From contig NZ_CAMLDD010000005.1 of NCBI RefSeq assembly GCF_946478785.1, forward strand, positions 124,001 to 188,000: 64,000 nt of DNA, read 5' to 3'. The notes beneath the pieces were generated by a model that was not told where the DNA came from, did no database searches, and worked only from the letters and a program-made list of their open reading frames with translations. Each line of letters opens with the position of its first letter. The first letter of the stretch is position 1. This document shows positions 9,043 to 18,280 of this stretch, in pieces. This stretch comes from an uncultured Flavobacterium sp. Its GTDB lineage: Bacteria; Bacteroidota; Bacteroidia; Flavobacteriales; Flavobacteriaceae. Both the position numbers and the translations under genes were made by a program.

Positions 9043-10854
9043 TTATTTTACTTCTTTTAAAGCATTAATTTCAGTCGCAGAAACTTTAATTACCGTTCCA
9101 TGTCGTGTCCCTGAAGGAAAACTAACCTGCTCTGAAATATCTTCCCAGCCTTTAGAAGTTTCTCTTACCGCGCCATATTTTTTTTGGGTGTACTTATCAA
9201 AATAAACAATCCATTTGTTGTCTATTTTGATGGCTGTTGGACCTTCAGCCCAATAATCTCCTGTGATAGGCTCGCTCGCTTTTGTGTATTGTCCTTCCAG
9301 TTTTTTACTGGTGGCTATTTTTAAATTTTTCTGAACCGGTACTTTTGTTTCGTCTTTCAGATACATCGTAAATCCATTATCTGTTTTTACAATTGAAGCG
9401 TCTATGACATTAAATCCGGGTTCGTAAAGCAATTTAGTTTTGGAGAATTTTTTAAAATCTTTTGTGGTAGTGTAATAAATCCTGTGATTATACCCTTTTT
9501 CTTCCTCTGATTTTGTTTCTAAAAATTTCCCGTCAATTGTAGAAGCCCAATAAATCATATATGTTTTTGATTTTTCATCGTATGTAATTTCAGGAGCCCA
9601 GGTATTTCTTGTTTTTTCTTCATGAACCATCACGGGAATGAATTCCTGCTTAGACCAATGAATCAGATCTTTTGAAGAAGCGTAACCAATTCCCTTATCT
9701 GTCCAGCTCACTGTCCAAACCATGTGGTATAATCCGTCGCCACCTTTGATGACACAAGGGTCTCTCATTAGTTTGTCTTTTCCAACTTCAGGAGTTAAAA
9801 AAGAAGCATCGTTTTTTAAAGCATTCCATTTATAACCATCTTCACTATAAGCTAAGTGTAAACCATCTTCTCCATTACCTTTAAAATAGGTGAATACATA
9901 GCCGTCTGATTTTAAAATGTAATTATTGACAGCCAGCCATTTTTCACAAGTTTTTGGCCACGATGCATTGGTTCCTTTTACTCCTAAACCAAAACCATGT
10001 CCTCCGTTTTCATACAAATGCATTTCTGCTAAAACTTTTTCTTTTTTTAGGGCTAAATAATAATTAATACTGTTTTCTACAGGAACAGCTTTATCATTTG
10101 TAGCGTGAACTAAAAATGTCTTTGGAGTATCAGCTGTTATTTGTTTTTCATTCGAATATTTTTCGACTGTTTCGTTGTCAGCATTTTTTCCTAACAAATT
10201 ATCTTTGGAGCCTTGATGGGTAACTCCTTCCTGCATGGATATTACAGGGTAAATTAAAATTGAAAAATTAGGTTTAGCACTTGTTGTATCAGAAGGAATA
10301 TACACTTTATCATTATAATGCGTAGATAAAGTAGCAGCCAAATGGCCACCAGCCGAAAATCCCATAATACCAATTTTGTTAGGATTCAGTTTCCATTTAA
10401 CAGCATTTCGGCGTAGCAATCTTACCGCTTCCTGAGCATCCTGCAAAGGGGCAACCGTTTTGTTTTTCATAATCAAATCGCTTGGCAGTCTGTATTTTAA
10501 AACAAAAGCATGTATTCCTAAACTGTTAAACCATTCTGCAACCTTATAACCTTCTTTGTCAATGGCCAGCATTCCGTAAGCGCCTCCGGGGCATATTATA
10601 ACAGATGTTCCGTTTGATTTTTCTGCATCTGCAAAATAAACTGCCAGGGTAGGTGTTGTTACTTTACGCACATCCACAGCAATGCCTTCTTTATTGGTAA
10701 CTATTTTCTCTGTATATTCTTTAGATTCAAGAGCATCAGGGACTTTATCCCATAACTGAATTTCCTTTTTTTGAGAGAAAACAGAAAGGCTCATCCCTAA
10801 AGAAAGACAAAATACTACTGCTTTGATTCGGTTTAAATTATTTGATTTTTTCAT
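9043..10854 (-). CDS. Acetylesterase fused to GH43-like glycosidase, exported
   Basis: A 603-residue two-domain protein. A signal peptide spans about residues 1-28 (ending VFSQKK). Residues 30-310 form an acetyl-esterase-like alpha/beta hydrolase: CPGGAYG oxyanion motif, Ser167 in GFSAGG, Asp254 in HATNDKAVP and His286 in NGGHGFG. Residues 318-600 form a GH43-like five-bladed propeller, with candidate base Asp365 in MRDPCVIK, candidate acid Glu422 in TWAPE and a VIDAS motif. Specificity is unknown; arabinofuranosidase or galactosidase action on an acetylated pectin fragment is plausible. Its ATG overlaps the end of the upstream GH2 gene by 17 bp, indicating translational coupling. It is the last gene of the GH106-GH105-GH2 operon. 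Confidence 0.82.
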   Translation of the reverse strand: MKKSNNLNRIKAVVFCLSLGMSLSVFSQKKEIQLWDKVPDALESKEYTEKIVTNKEGIAVDVRKVTTPTLAVYFADAEKSNGTSVIICPGGAYGMLAIDKEGYKVAEWFNSLGIHAFVLKYRLPSDLIMKNKTVAPLQDAQEAVRLLRRNAVKWKLNPNKIGIMGFSAGGHLAATLSTHYNDKVYIPSDTTSAKPNFSILIYPVISMQEGVTHQGSKDNLLGKNADNETVEKYSNEKQITADTPKTFLVHATNDKAVPVENSINYYLALKKEKVLAEMHLYENGGHGFGLGVKGTNASWPKTCEKWLAVNNYILKSDGYVFTYFKGNGEDGLHLAYSEDGYKWNALKNDASFLTPEVGKDKLMRDPCVIKGGDGLYHMVWTVSWTDKGIGYASSKDLIHWSKQEFIPVMVHEEKTRNTWAPEITYDEKSKTYMIYWASTIDGKFLETKSEEEKGYNHRIYYTTTKDFKKFSKTKLLYEPGFNVIDASIVKTDNGFTMYLKDETKVPVQKNLKIATSKKLEGQYTKASEPITGDYWAEGPTAIKIDNKWIVYFDKYTQKKYGAVRETSKGWEDISEQVSFPSGTRHGTVIKVSATEINALKEVK

Positions 10855-13804
10855 AAAATTCTATTTCAACAATACGTAATTGTCCTTTAGCATTTACTGC
10901 TGTTGGGTCTTTAAATAAATCTAAATCTTTGTTGGCTTCCACTTCAACAATTTTAGAAAACCCATCTTTTTCAGTGTTTGATCCGATGAGTTCAATTGTA
11001 ATTTTTTCAGCTAAAACGGGTTCTAAAGGAATCGTAATATATCCTAAACTTTGCGTTGTATTGCCTTTAAAAGCTTCTTTTCCATCTGCTAAAATACGAA
11101 TTGGATAGATTTTAGATCTCCAACCCGTTAATTTTATTACACATTCGTTCACCATTGACGGTTTTGATAGTGTATAGGTTATTGAACCGTTTTTTGCATT
11201 CCCATCATTTTTCCATTCAGTCAGTTCGTTGTCATCATAACTTTTAAAAGTATCATCATTATTTGAAGGTGATGAAGCAATTGCAATAGCAACAGTATTT
11301 CTTTTTAATGTGTAAGATGGTGTTTTAGGAGTTGGTCCTCTTTCTAAATTTGAAGCTAAATTAACACCGGGAATTGCTGTAGAAAGGCCATTTTGAGTTT
11401 TAATAGGCTTGCTTTCAAAAGTCAGGTTTGCCGATTTTAATCCTTTGGCTGTAGCCGAAATTTTTATTCTTCCGCTGGTTGTCATGGATTGTAACATCAC
11501 TCTGTTGATACCATTTTCAACTGGAATATCTTTGGAAAGGATATAATTTTTAGGACCTTGAGCAATTCCGCCTAACCATGTAACAGGACCATCAACAGAA
11601 AATGAAATCATGTCATTACTGATTGGACAGCGATTTCCATTTTTGTCAACAACTTCAACATCAATCAAAGCTATATCTGCACCATCGGCTAAAAATCCTT
11701 GTTGCTGGGTAGTTAATTTTAGTTTAATTTCTGCGGGGTTTCCAACAGTTATTTTTGAATCTTCACTCAAAATTTTTCCTTTTTCATCATATCCAATAGC
11801 TTTTATAGTACCTTCTTTAAATCCGATATTTTCGAAAGTAAATAGAAACTGACTACTTTGTTTTCCAAAACCTTGTGATGTTTCATTGATAAAAAGTTCA
11901 ACTTTGGAAGCCGTTGAAACTACATAAATATTTTTGGCCACTTTATCAGCGTAGTTCCAATGTCCCATGATGTGAGTACGGTGTTTTTCGATATCAACCC
12001 AACCATCCCACATGACCTGATGAGCCCAGAATCCGTCTTTTGGAATACGCATGGCATCTACTTCGCCACTGGTTCTGTAATTCGATTCGCCTCTGTGATG
12101 TGTATTAGAATCAGAAAAAATAATATTAACACCACCTGAATTTACTCTTTTTCCCGTACCCGGTCTTTCTCTGTAATAATCATACCAGCGTACAACATTT
12201 TCGATTGCATGGCGGTCCTGATTGTGATTGTAATCTTCGGCAGGTTTGTCTCGATATAAAGGACCAACACCTTCTTTGTGGAAAGGAGGTGAGAATTCGT
12301 CCCAATATTTGCGCAAGCCTTCATCTCGGGAATATTCGGTAGCCCACAAAGGTATTTTAGCACTTTTATTAATGTAAAGCATTTCTCCGCCATATTCGGC
12401 TTCTTTGCTGTCGAGCATTTCACGGGAACCAATAGCGCGTCCGCCATTAGGATCATAGAGATTTCGAATGGCTTTCATCTCTTTCATATGTTCCTCGCTG
12501 ATAGACTCGTTGCCGCTTTCATAAAAAATAATACTTGGATTGTTTCGATTGTAAATGATAGCATCGCGCATCAGATTAACACGCTGAATCCATTGTTCGC
12601 CTTTGGCATCTTTTTCGGCATCTCCGGCAGGCATTGCTTGCAGTAATCCAACTCTGTCACAGGATTCTACATCTTGTTTCCAGGGTGTCACATGCATCCA
12701 TCGCACTAAATTTCCGTTGCCTTCGACTATCAGTTTATTGCTAAAATCACTTAACCACGGCGGAACTGACATGCCGATTGCCGGCCATTCATTGCTGGTT
12801 CGTTGCGCATATCCTTTTACCTGAATAACACGGTCATTCAGCCAGATTTCACCATTTTTAAAAGCTGTTTTTCGAAAGCCTGTTTTAGTCGAAACTTCAT
12901 CAACGACTTTTCCATCGACTTTTAAAATGGTTTTTACTGTGTATAAATAGCCATAACCCCAACTCCAAAAATGTAAATTATTAATCAGGTTACTAGCTTT
13001 TATAATTTTAGTTTCATTTGGAAGAAGGTTTATTTTCTCACCGGAAAAAGAAGCGACTACTTTGCCCTTAATATCTGCAACAACAACATTATATTCCAGT
13101 TTTTTTGTCGTTCCAAATTCATTGCGAACCTCCGCTTCAGCATGAATAACCGCACTTTGTTTTTGGATATTTATATCAGATGGATAAATGTAAACTCCAG
13201 TAGTTTTTAAGTTGGAATAGAGTGGAAGTGTCTGGTATAATTTACTCGTAATATGAAGAAAAACATTTTTTGGAATTCCGCCATAGTTAGCATTAAAATT
13301 CATATTATTCCATTGATAAGTAGCATTTGTGGCTATTTCTCGGTATTTCCAGTCATTGTCAATTCTTAAAGCAATCGTATTTTCTTCAGGGAAAGGTCTT
13401 ACAATTTTAGAAATATCAAAACCAAAAGCCATTACGCCATTTTCATGAAGTCCTACTTTTTGCCCGTTAACATAAATCACACCGCCTTGGCGAATACCTT
13501 CAAATTCAATAAAAACCTTATTATCTTTTATCCCTTTTGGAAGTTTGAAATTTTTACGATACCAGACGATTCCTGTAGTATGGTTGTCAATATCTTTTTC
13601 AAAAGCTTCTTCCTGATTATAGGCATGAGGCAATGTAACTTTTCTCCATGCAGTATCATCAAAAACAGGAGATTCTGCATTTTGGGAATCTCCTGTTTTT
13701 AGTTTCCAATCGGAATTGAAATTGTATTTTTCTCTTTTAAATTCTTGTGAAAACAGGTTTGAATTTAAGAGTATCAAAACAAGATAAAAGAGTGTTTTTT
13801 TCAT
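10838..13804 (-). CDS. GH2 beta-galactosidase-like enzyme with C-terminal accessory domains
   Basis: A 988-residue exported GH2 protein (signal peptide MKKTLFYLVLILLNSNLFSQ). A sugar-binding jelly roll, an immunoglobulin-like domain and the barrel follow in order. The acid/base Glu is in YESGNESIS near residue 431 and the nucleophile Glu in LWATEYSRDEG near 487. After the barrel come a DUF4982/Ig-like region (ADGADIALIDVEVVDKNG, near 700) and a C-terminal discoidin/F5-8-like beta-sandwich (about 840-980). Family members remove beta-galactose or beta-glucuronate; in this setting galactose from RG-I side chains is most likely. It is the third gene of the minus-strand operon, overlapping the next by 17 bp. 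Confidence 0.88.
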   Translation of the reverse strand: MKKTLFYLVLILLNSNLFSQEFKREKYNFNSDWKLKTGDSQNAESPVFDDTAWRKVTLPHAYNQEEAFEKDIDNHTTGIVWYRKNFKLPKGIKDNKVFIEFEGIRQGGVIYVNGQKVGLHENGVMAFGFDISKIVRPFPEENTIALRIDNDWKYREIATNATYQWNNMNFNANYGGIPKNVFLHITSKLYQTLPLYSNLKTTGVYIYPSDINIQKQSAVIHAEAEVRNEFGTTKKLEYNVVVADIKGKVVASFSGEKINLLPNETKIIKASNLINNLHFWSWGYGYLYTVKTILKVDGKVVDEVSTKTGFRKTAFKNGEIWLNDRVIQVKGYAQRTSNEWPAIGMSVPPWLSDFSNKLIVEGNGNLVRWMHVTPWKQDVESCDRVGLLQAMPAGDAEKDAKGEQWIQRVNLMRDAIIYNRNNPSIIFYESGNESISEEHMKEMKAIRNLYDPNGGRAIGSREMLDSKEAEYGGEMLYINKSAKIPLWATEYSRDEGLRKYWDEFSPPFHKEGVGPLYRDKPAEDYNHNQDRHAIENVVRWYDYYRERPGTGKRVNSGGVNIIFSDSNTHHRGESNYRTSGEVDAMRIPKDGFWAHQVMWDGWVDIEKHRTHIMGHWNYADKVAKNIYVVSTASKVELFINETSQGFGKQSSQFLFTFENIGFKEGTIKAIGYDEKGKILSEDSKITVGNPAEIKLKLTTQQQGFLADGADIALIDVEVVDKNGNRCPISNDMISFSVDGPVTWLGGIAQGPKNYILSKDIPVENGINRVMLQSMTTSGRIKISATAKGLKSANLTFESKPIKTQNGLSTAIPGVNLASNLERGPTPKTPSYTLKRNTVAIAIASSPSNNDDTFKSYDDNELTEWKNDGNAKNGSITYTLSKPSMVNECVIKLTGWRSKIYPIRILADGKEAFKGNTTQSLGYITIPLEPVLAEKITIELIGSNTEKDGFSKIVEVEANKDLDLFKDPTAVNAKGQLRIVEIEFYEKIK

Positions 13805-13917
13805 GATGGTTGTTGGTTAGTTAGCGTGAGGGATGGAAGTGGAGCTCTCCCGATTTTTCATCGGGAAGCGGGAACGTACAGCCCGACCCGACCTTTTTCG
13901 GGAGGGGCACGCCCAAA
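13805..13917. repeat. GC-rich REP-like element inside the GH105-GH2 operon gap
   Basis: This 113-bp gap has base composition unlike its surroundings. On the minus strand it reads GGGCGTGCCC, then CCTCCCGAAAAAGG, GGGTCGGGCTGTACG and CTTCCCGATG / CATCGGGAAG-type inverted words (the hairpin CTCCCGATTTTTCATCGGGAA lies at about 13846-13866). Such GC-rich palindromic elements recur between genes in Flavobacterium as far as I recall. It would sit in the polycistronic mRNA and could act as a processing or stability element. Confidence 0.6.
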
Positions 13918-15042
13918 TTATTTCATTTTATAAATTTCTGATCCGGCCAATAAAAAACAACCTAATCCGTAATCTTCAAAATCAGGGATTTTATCATAAG
14001 ACAATGGTTGTCCGTCTTTAGGTTCTTTTCCTGTTGATTGTAAGTATCCTAAAAATCCAGTATCATGTAAAGCATCTTTTGTGATGGCATTCCATGCTTT
14101 TTCAATTACAGGTAAATACGTTTCTTTTTTTAAAATTCCGCTGTTGATTCCATATGCCATTCCGTAAACGAATAGTGCAGTTCCTGAAGTTTCTTTTTCA
14201 CCAAAATTTGTGGGATCATGTAAACTTACATTCCAGAATCCATCCGCTCTTTGAATCGGAACTAAAGCTGCAGCCATTGCTTTTAAATCTTTTACATATT
14301 GATCTCTGTGAGGCGCATTTTTAGGAATTATAGTCAATACTTTTGCCAAAGCGCCAATTACCCAGCCATTACCACGGCTCCAGTAGCAATCTTCACCATT
14401 TGGTTCTTTGTATGGAGGATCAAAATCGGCATCACGCCACCATAAGCCATCTTTTGGATTAAAAAGACCATTATCGCCATGTTTATTTCTTGAATACATA
14501 TACATTTCGTACATCTTTTCGTAGTAACGATTATCGTTTTCAAGAACACCTAATTTAGCAAAAACCGGCATTCCCATTTGGATGGCATCAATCCAGGACC
14601 AGTCGTCTAGTTGAGGCGTATTAAGCAACATGTTGATGTTGGCTTTTGTGTTTTTTAATTTTTTCGCATCCGGCTCTAAATTATATAAATCAATATAAGT
14701 TTGAGCTGCACAATAATTGTCTGCATTACGAGTAACATTTCCACCGTTAAATCCCCATTTATGAAATTCTGACCAGTCGTAAGCATATTTGTAATAGGCT
14801 TCTTTTGGGAAAATTTCGTGCAAAGCCATTAGTCCTTCATAATAAACGCCACGTGTCCAGATATTGCTTGGGCGTTCCTTATTAGTAATAATTGTTTTAC
14901 CTGTTTCAGGCCATTTTTGCATAAAATAATCGTTAGCCAAAATCATTTGTTTCAGTACTAATTTTTTATCAAATGGCTGTTGTGCGTTTGTAGTGTTTGT
15001 ATATGAAAGGCATATTACAAACAATAAAAGTAATTTTCTCAT
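13918..15042 (-). CDS. Unsaturated rhamnogalacturonyl hydrolase, GH105 (YteR-like)
   Basis: A 374-residue enzyme with a signal peptide (cleavage near Ala20-Gln21). GH105 enzymes are (alpha/alpha)6 barrels that hydrate and release the 4,5-unsaturated galacturonate left at the non-reducing end by rhamnogalacturonan lyases. Hallmarks are RGVYYEGLMAL, WSWIDAIQMGMPVFAKLG with catalytic candidate Asp152, YWSRGNGWVIGALAK, DGFWNVSLHDP and ETSGTALFVYGMAYGIN. Length is typical. It lies 22 bp after the GH106 gene and 113 bp before GH2 in one operon. It complements the two PL11 lyases, whose products have exactly this unsaturated end. Confidence 0.93.
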   Translation of the reverse strand: MRKLLLLFVICLSYTNTTNAQQPFDKKLVLKQMILANDYFMQKWPETGKTIITNKERPSNIWTRGVYYEGLMALHEIFPKEAYYKYAYDWSEFHKWGFNGGNVTRNADNYCAAQTYIDLYNLEPDAKKLKNTKANINMLLNTPQLDDWSWIDAIQMGMPVFAKLGVLENDNRYYEKMYEMYMYSRNKHGDNGLFNPKDGLWWRDADFDPPYKEPNGEDCYWSRGNGWVIGALAKVLTIIPKNAPHRDQYVKDLKAMAAALVPIQRADGFWNVSLHDPTNFGEKETSGTALFVYGMAYGINSGILKKETYLPVIEKAWNAITKDALHDTGFLGYLQSTGKEPKDGQPLSYDKIPDFEDYGLGCFLLAGSEIYKMK

Positions 15043-15064
15043 TTTATATTCTTTTAGAAGGGAA

Positions 15065-17860
15065 TTAATTTTGTTGTTTTAAAGGTGTGATAGTAACAGG
15101 GCCTAATAATCCCGATGGCATCGGACTCCATTTTGTGGCGTCGAATTTTTTATAGTCTTTGTCAACCATATTGATTTCGTAGAAAATTTTCCATTCTTCG
15201 CCTTTTAATTCTTTATCACGAATTCGGTTGGCTGAAAGGTTTGTTACCTGAATTTTTAAAGTGTTTTTCCCGTGTTTTAATTTTCCGATATTTAATTTAT
15301 AAGGAACAGACCATGCAGTACCAATTAATTCATCGTTTAACCAAACTTTTGCGCTTTCGCGAACATCGCCTAAATTTAAATTCCACGATTCTATTTTAGA
15401 ATTCGGATTATTAAATTCTAAAGTGTATGTTGCAGATCCTGAGAAAGCTTCTGCATCAGGACTTAATTTTGTCCATGATTCTAAATTTGATACTGTGGCT
15501 GTCGGAGGTAATTTTGGGCCACCTTTGTCAAAATTAATTTTCCAGTTTCCTTTTAATGCGATAGCTTCAGCAGTTGGTTCATAATAATTCCATTTTTTTT
15601 GGGAAGCAGAATTCTCTGTTTTTAGGAAATAGGATTGTCCCGGTTCGATTTTTATTTTTACCAAAGTGTTTTTGTCTGTTTTTTGAACGATTGCATTTCC
15701 GTAATTTCTGTTTAATGGATCAAAAATCACGACTTCTTTGTTTCCAATTTCTAATGGAATAAATCCATCAATGGTTTTTGGTGTATGATTTACCAGATAA
15801 TATATTTTTTCACCGTCAACATTTCTTCGAATGAATTTTAAACCTGTATTTACAAGTGTTTCAGGGTATATCTGAGCATTTTCCAACGTTTCAAGAATAT
15901 TCGAAACAGGCTTTACAGCTTCTTTATTTTCAGCTAAAACTGATTGAAGTTTTGCTTCCTGATCTTTATAATCATTAAAACCGGGAACAGATTCCGGCAA
16001 TCCCTGAAAAATAATTTTACCGCCGGCATTTTGTAATTCGATCAGTTTTTGCAGAGTTGCAAGAGGCATTTTTTTACATGAAGGAATAATTAATGATTTA
16101 AAAGTACCCCCTGGAAGGCTAATTTTTCCGTCTATAACCTTTGCTTCGGCAATAAAATTATCAGAGATAAAATCAACACCGTAGCCTTTTTTCATTAACT
16201 CTTTTGTAGTTTCATAAAATGACGTTCCGTAAAGCCATTCTGACAAAGAATGTATTTTGAATTGAAAAAATAAAGATCCATTTTGATATTTGTCCCAAGT
16301 GTCAAAAATTGGCCAGTAAAGTAATATTTCATTATCAGGTTTTCCTTCTTGCAGCATCGACTGGCAGTTGGAAATATATGAAAATAGTGAAGGTGCATCC
16401 TCCCAGATATTGTTATTGGCATTAAAATTTACAGAAGCATAAAATTTCCATCCCGGCCAAACGGCTCGTTCAGGTGAATAAGTAGAGCCATGAAGAAAAA
16501 TATGATTGACTCCGTTAAGCATTAAATCCTCAGCTTCCGGTTTGCATTGTGATAAAGCGGTTTTAAAGTGTTCTCTTAACCAGGTAAAAGTTTCAGATGA
16601 AACCAGATTTTTTCCTGAAATATGTGCTGCCGATGAAGAGAATTTAAGCATTACCGGATCAGCATCGCCTTCGCGGATATCATCTTTCTCACGTCTAAAA
16701 CCCGGAATATCAAAAGGCATAGAACCAAATGTTTCACACTCAGGAATATCTGCAGAAGCGTATAAATCAATTAAATTTCCCGGAGATCCATGTGCCTGAA
16801 GCTTGGTTTTGAAGTTTTTTGAATTTGCCCATTGCGTCCATGGTTTATCAAATTTATTCAATAATAAGTCGGCTATCGTTTGTCTGTAATCGCTTCTTAT
16901 TCTGTTGGCAATTTCATTGTCGGATTCACTTAATAGTAATGGTAATTGTTTTTTAAGATCGTAGCCTCTTCGGTTTTGGAATTCTTCAAAGAAATTCGGG
17001 GTAAAATCAGTTCCATAAACTTCATAACTATCGTTAAAAATAGCCCTGATTTTTCCTTCACGGCCTTTTAATGCATTGTTAAACGGAACCACATAGGCGT
17101 TCAAAGCCTCTTCTGAATAATGGTCTAAAGTGTATCCTTTGCCACCCGGAGCAGATCTTTTTACCTGCTGACCGGTTTTACCGCTAAAAACAGCATATAT
17201 AGTATAATCTGTTTTTTTTGCTTTCCATTTTAATTTGTTTGGTTCTAAAGTGTTAGGTATTGCTACAGAAGACCCTTCTATACCTTTGTCACTAAGTTTT
17301 GAATTTTTGTTTTTTAACTGATCGGTTAGGTTTACGTAACTTCCATCACTACCATACGCCACAACATATAAAAGTTCCGCTGGAGTTTTTTCCTTAGTGT
17401 CTTCCAGTTTAATGGTCCTGTCTATTGTTTCGTTCTTTTTTAACTGGTATTTTTCTACAATCAGTTTTGTGGCCGCATGAGGCAAAGTAACATGTGAGCC
17501 TCCGTAAGGCCATCCAGTTCCTAAAACCATGTCAACCTGCATATGAAGACTATCCGAAATATGAATAGTATAATCGAGCATTTCCATCCATTTTGGGGAC
17601 AAATAGTCAATGAAATTATTTTCCTCACCTTTTACACCATATATAGGAGTGATTTCTACACCGCCAATTCCAGCTTTATGAAAATCTATAAGACTCTTTT
17701 TTAAGTTAGGCTTATCAACGGCACTTCCCATCCACCACCAACGGCCCCAAGGCTGATTTATATTGCTGGATTCTGGCCATGGAGATGCATATTGTGAATG
17801 ACTATTGACGCTCATGAATAGCGAAAAAAGCAAAAAAAGTTGTGTTTTGATAAGTTTCAT
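15065..17860 (-). CDS. Alpha-L-rhamnosidase, GH106
   Basis: A 931-residue exported protein (signal peptide through SVNSHSQ). The N-terminal signature WGRWWWMGSAVDKPNLKK, the GIGGVEITPIYG barrel strand and LGTGWPYGGSHV are characteristic of GH106, which includes alpha-L-rhamnosidases acting on RG-I oligosaccharides. The C-terminus carries a jelly-roll accessory domain (ESWNLNLGDVRESAKVWLNDELIGTAW, near 830) typical of the family. It is the first gene of the minus-strand operon and has its own copy of the shared decamer-pair promoter at 17936-17980. Its expected role is to remove rhamnose from the non-reducing end after GH105 has removed the unsaturated uronate. Confidence 0.92.
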   Translation of the reverse strand: MKLIKTQLFLLFSLFMSVNSHSQYASPWPESSNINQPWGRWWWMGSAVDKPNLKKSLIDFHKAGIGGVEITPIYGVKGEENNFIDYLSPKWMEMLDYTIHISDSLHMQVDMVLGTGWPYGGSHVTLPHAATKLIVEKYQLKKNETIDRTIKLEDTKEKTPAELLYVVAYGSDGSYVNLTDQLKNKNSKLSDKGIEGSSVAIPNTLEPNKLKWKAKKTDYTIYAVFSGKTGQQVKRSAPGGKGYTLDHYSEEALNAYVVPFNNALKGREGKIRAIFNDSYEVYGTDFTPNFFEEFQNRRGYDLKKQLPLLLSESDNEIANRIRSDYRQTIADLLLNKFDKPWTQWANSKNFKTKLQAHGSPGNLIDLYASADIPECETFGSMPFDIPGFRREKDDIREGDADPVMLKFSSSAAHISGKNLVSSETFTWLREHFKTALSQCKPEAEDLMLNGVNHIFLHGSTYSPERAVWPGWKFYASVNFNANNNIWEDAPSLFSYISNCQSMLQEGKPDNEILLYWPIFDTWDKYQNGSLFFQFKIHSLSEWLYGTSFYETTKELMKKGYGVDFISDNFIAEAKVIDGKISLPGGTFKSLIIPSCKKMPLATLQKLIELQNAGGKIIFQGLPESVPGFNDYKDQEAKLQSVLAENKEAVKPVSNILETLENAQIYPETLVNTGLKFIRRNVDGEKIYYLVNHTPKTIDGFIPLEIGNKEVVIFDPLNRNYGNAIVQKTDKNTLVKIKIEPGQSYFLKTENSASQKKWNYYEPTAEAIALKGNWKINFDKGGPKLPPTATVSNLESWTKLSPDAEAFSGSATYTLEFNNPNSKIESWNLNLGDVRESAKVWLNDELIGTAWSVPYKLNIGKLKHGKNTLKIQVTNLSANRIRDKELKGEEWKIFYEINMVDKDYKKFDATKWSPMPSGLLGPVTITPLKQQN

Positions 17861-17935
17861 TATGATGATTGTATTCGATGATTGATAGTAAATTTAATTT
17901 GAAGTTAGTTACAAAAGCAAAAAAATCATAAAAAG

Positions 17936-17980
17936 TAAATGTAAATGCGATTTGCGAATTTGCTATCCTGTTCCATCCTG
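17936..17980 (-). promoter_or_regulatory. Decamer-pair promoter a (GH106 operon)
   Basis: Read on the minus strand: decamers CAGGATGGAA (17980-17971) and CAGGATAGCA (17970-17961), then 17 bp, then TACATTTA (17943-17936), which matches the TAnnTTTG -7 box except the last base. It lies about 75 bp upstream of the GH106 ATG. Confidence 0.8.
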
Positions 17981-18201
17981 CTGTTTATTATTCTCAATAA
18001 TTTAGTAAATAAATAATGAAGTATATTTTTTTTAATTTGTCATTTTTTTATGTAAAAAAGTATGAATCTATAAAAAATAATTTAGTTAAATTTTAAATTT
18101 CATATGGAGAAGAACAGGGTGAATTTGTATTGTTAATCAGTATGTTGTCCAAGTATTGTTAAATAAAAATTAAATTAAAAACATAATATACTGAAAGTTA
18201 A

Positions 18202-18246
18202 CAGGATACTACAGGATGCTGTCGAAAGTACTTCTGAATAAATTTG
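18202..18246 (+). promoter_or_regulatory. Decamer-pair promoter b (first susC)
   Basis: CAGGATACTA (18202-18211) is followed directly by CAGGATGCTG (18212-18221), then 17 bp and a perfect -7 box TAAATTTG (18239-18246). It is 34 bp upstream of the susC ATG. No -33 TTTG is seen, because the second decamer occupies that position, as expected for an activator-dependent promoter. Confidence 0.87.
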
Positions 18247-18280
18247 GTTAAACTATTTTAATTAACCAAAAACATTTTTT

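Larger units (their letters stand above)
17861..18280. promoter_or_regulatory. 420-bp divergent control region, GH106 operon / susC
   Basis: An AT-rich region holding two copies of the shared operator-promoter pointing in opposite directions, at 17936-17980 (minus) and 18202-18246 (plus). The roughly 220 bp between them have no ORF and no obvious hairpin; I see nothing else specific. Confidence 0.8.

Noticed and set aside
12142..12456. 104-codon minus-strand frame within the GH2 gene
   Set aside because: Lies wholly inside the GH2 coding sequence in another frame, has no recognisable domain and no ribosome site.
13805..13917. GC-rich gap as a tRNA or structured RNA gene
   Set aside because: No cloverleaf or known riboswitch core could be drawn; repeated palindromic words fit a REP-like element.
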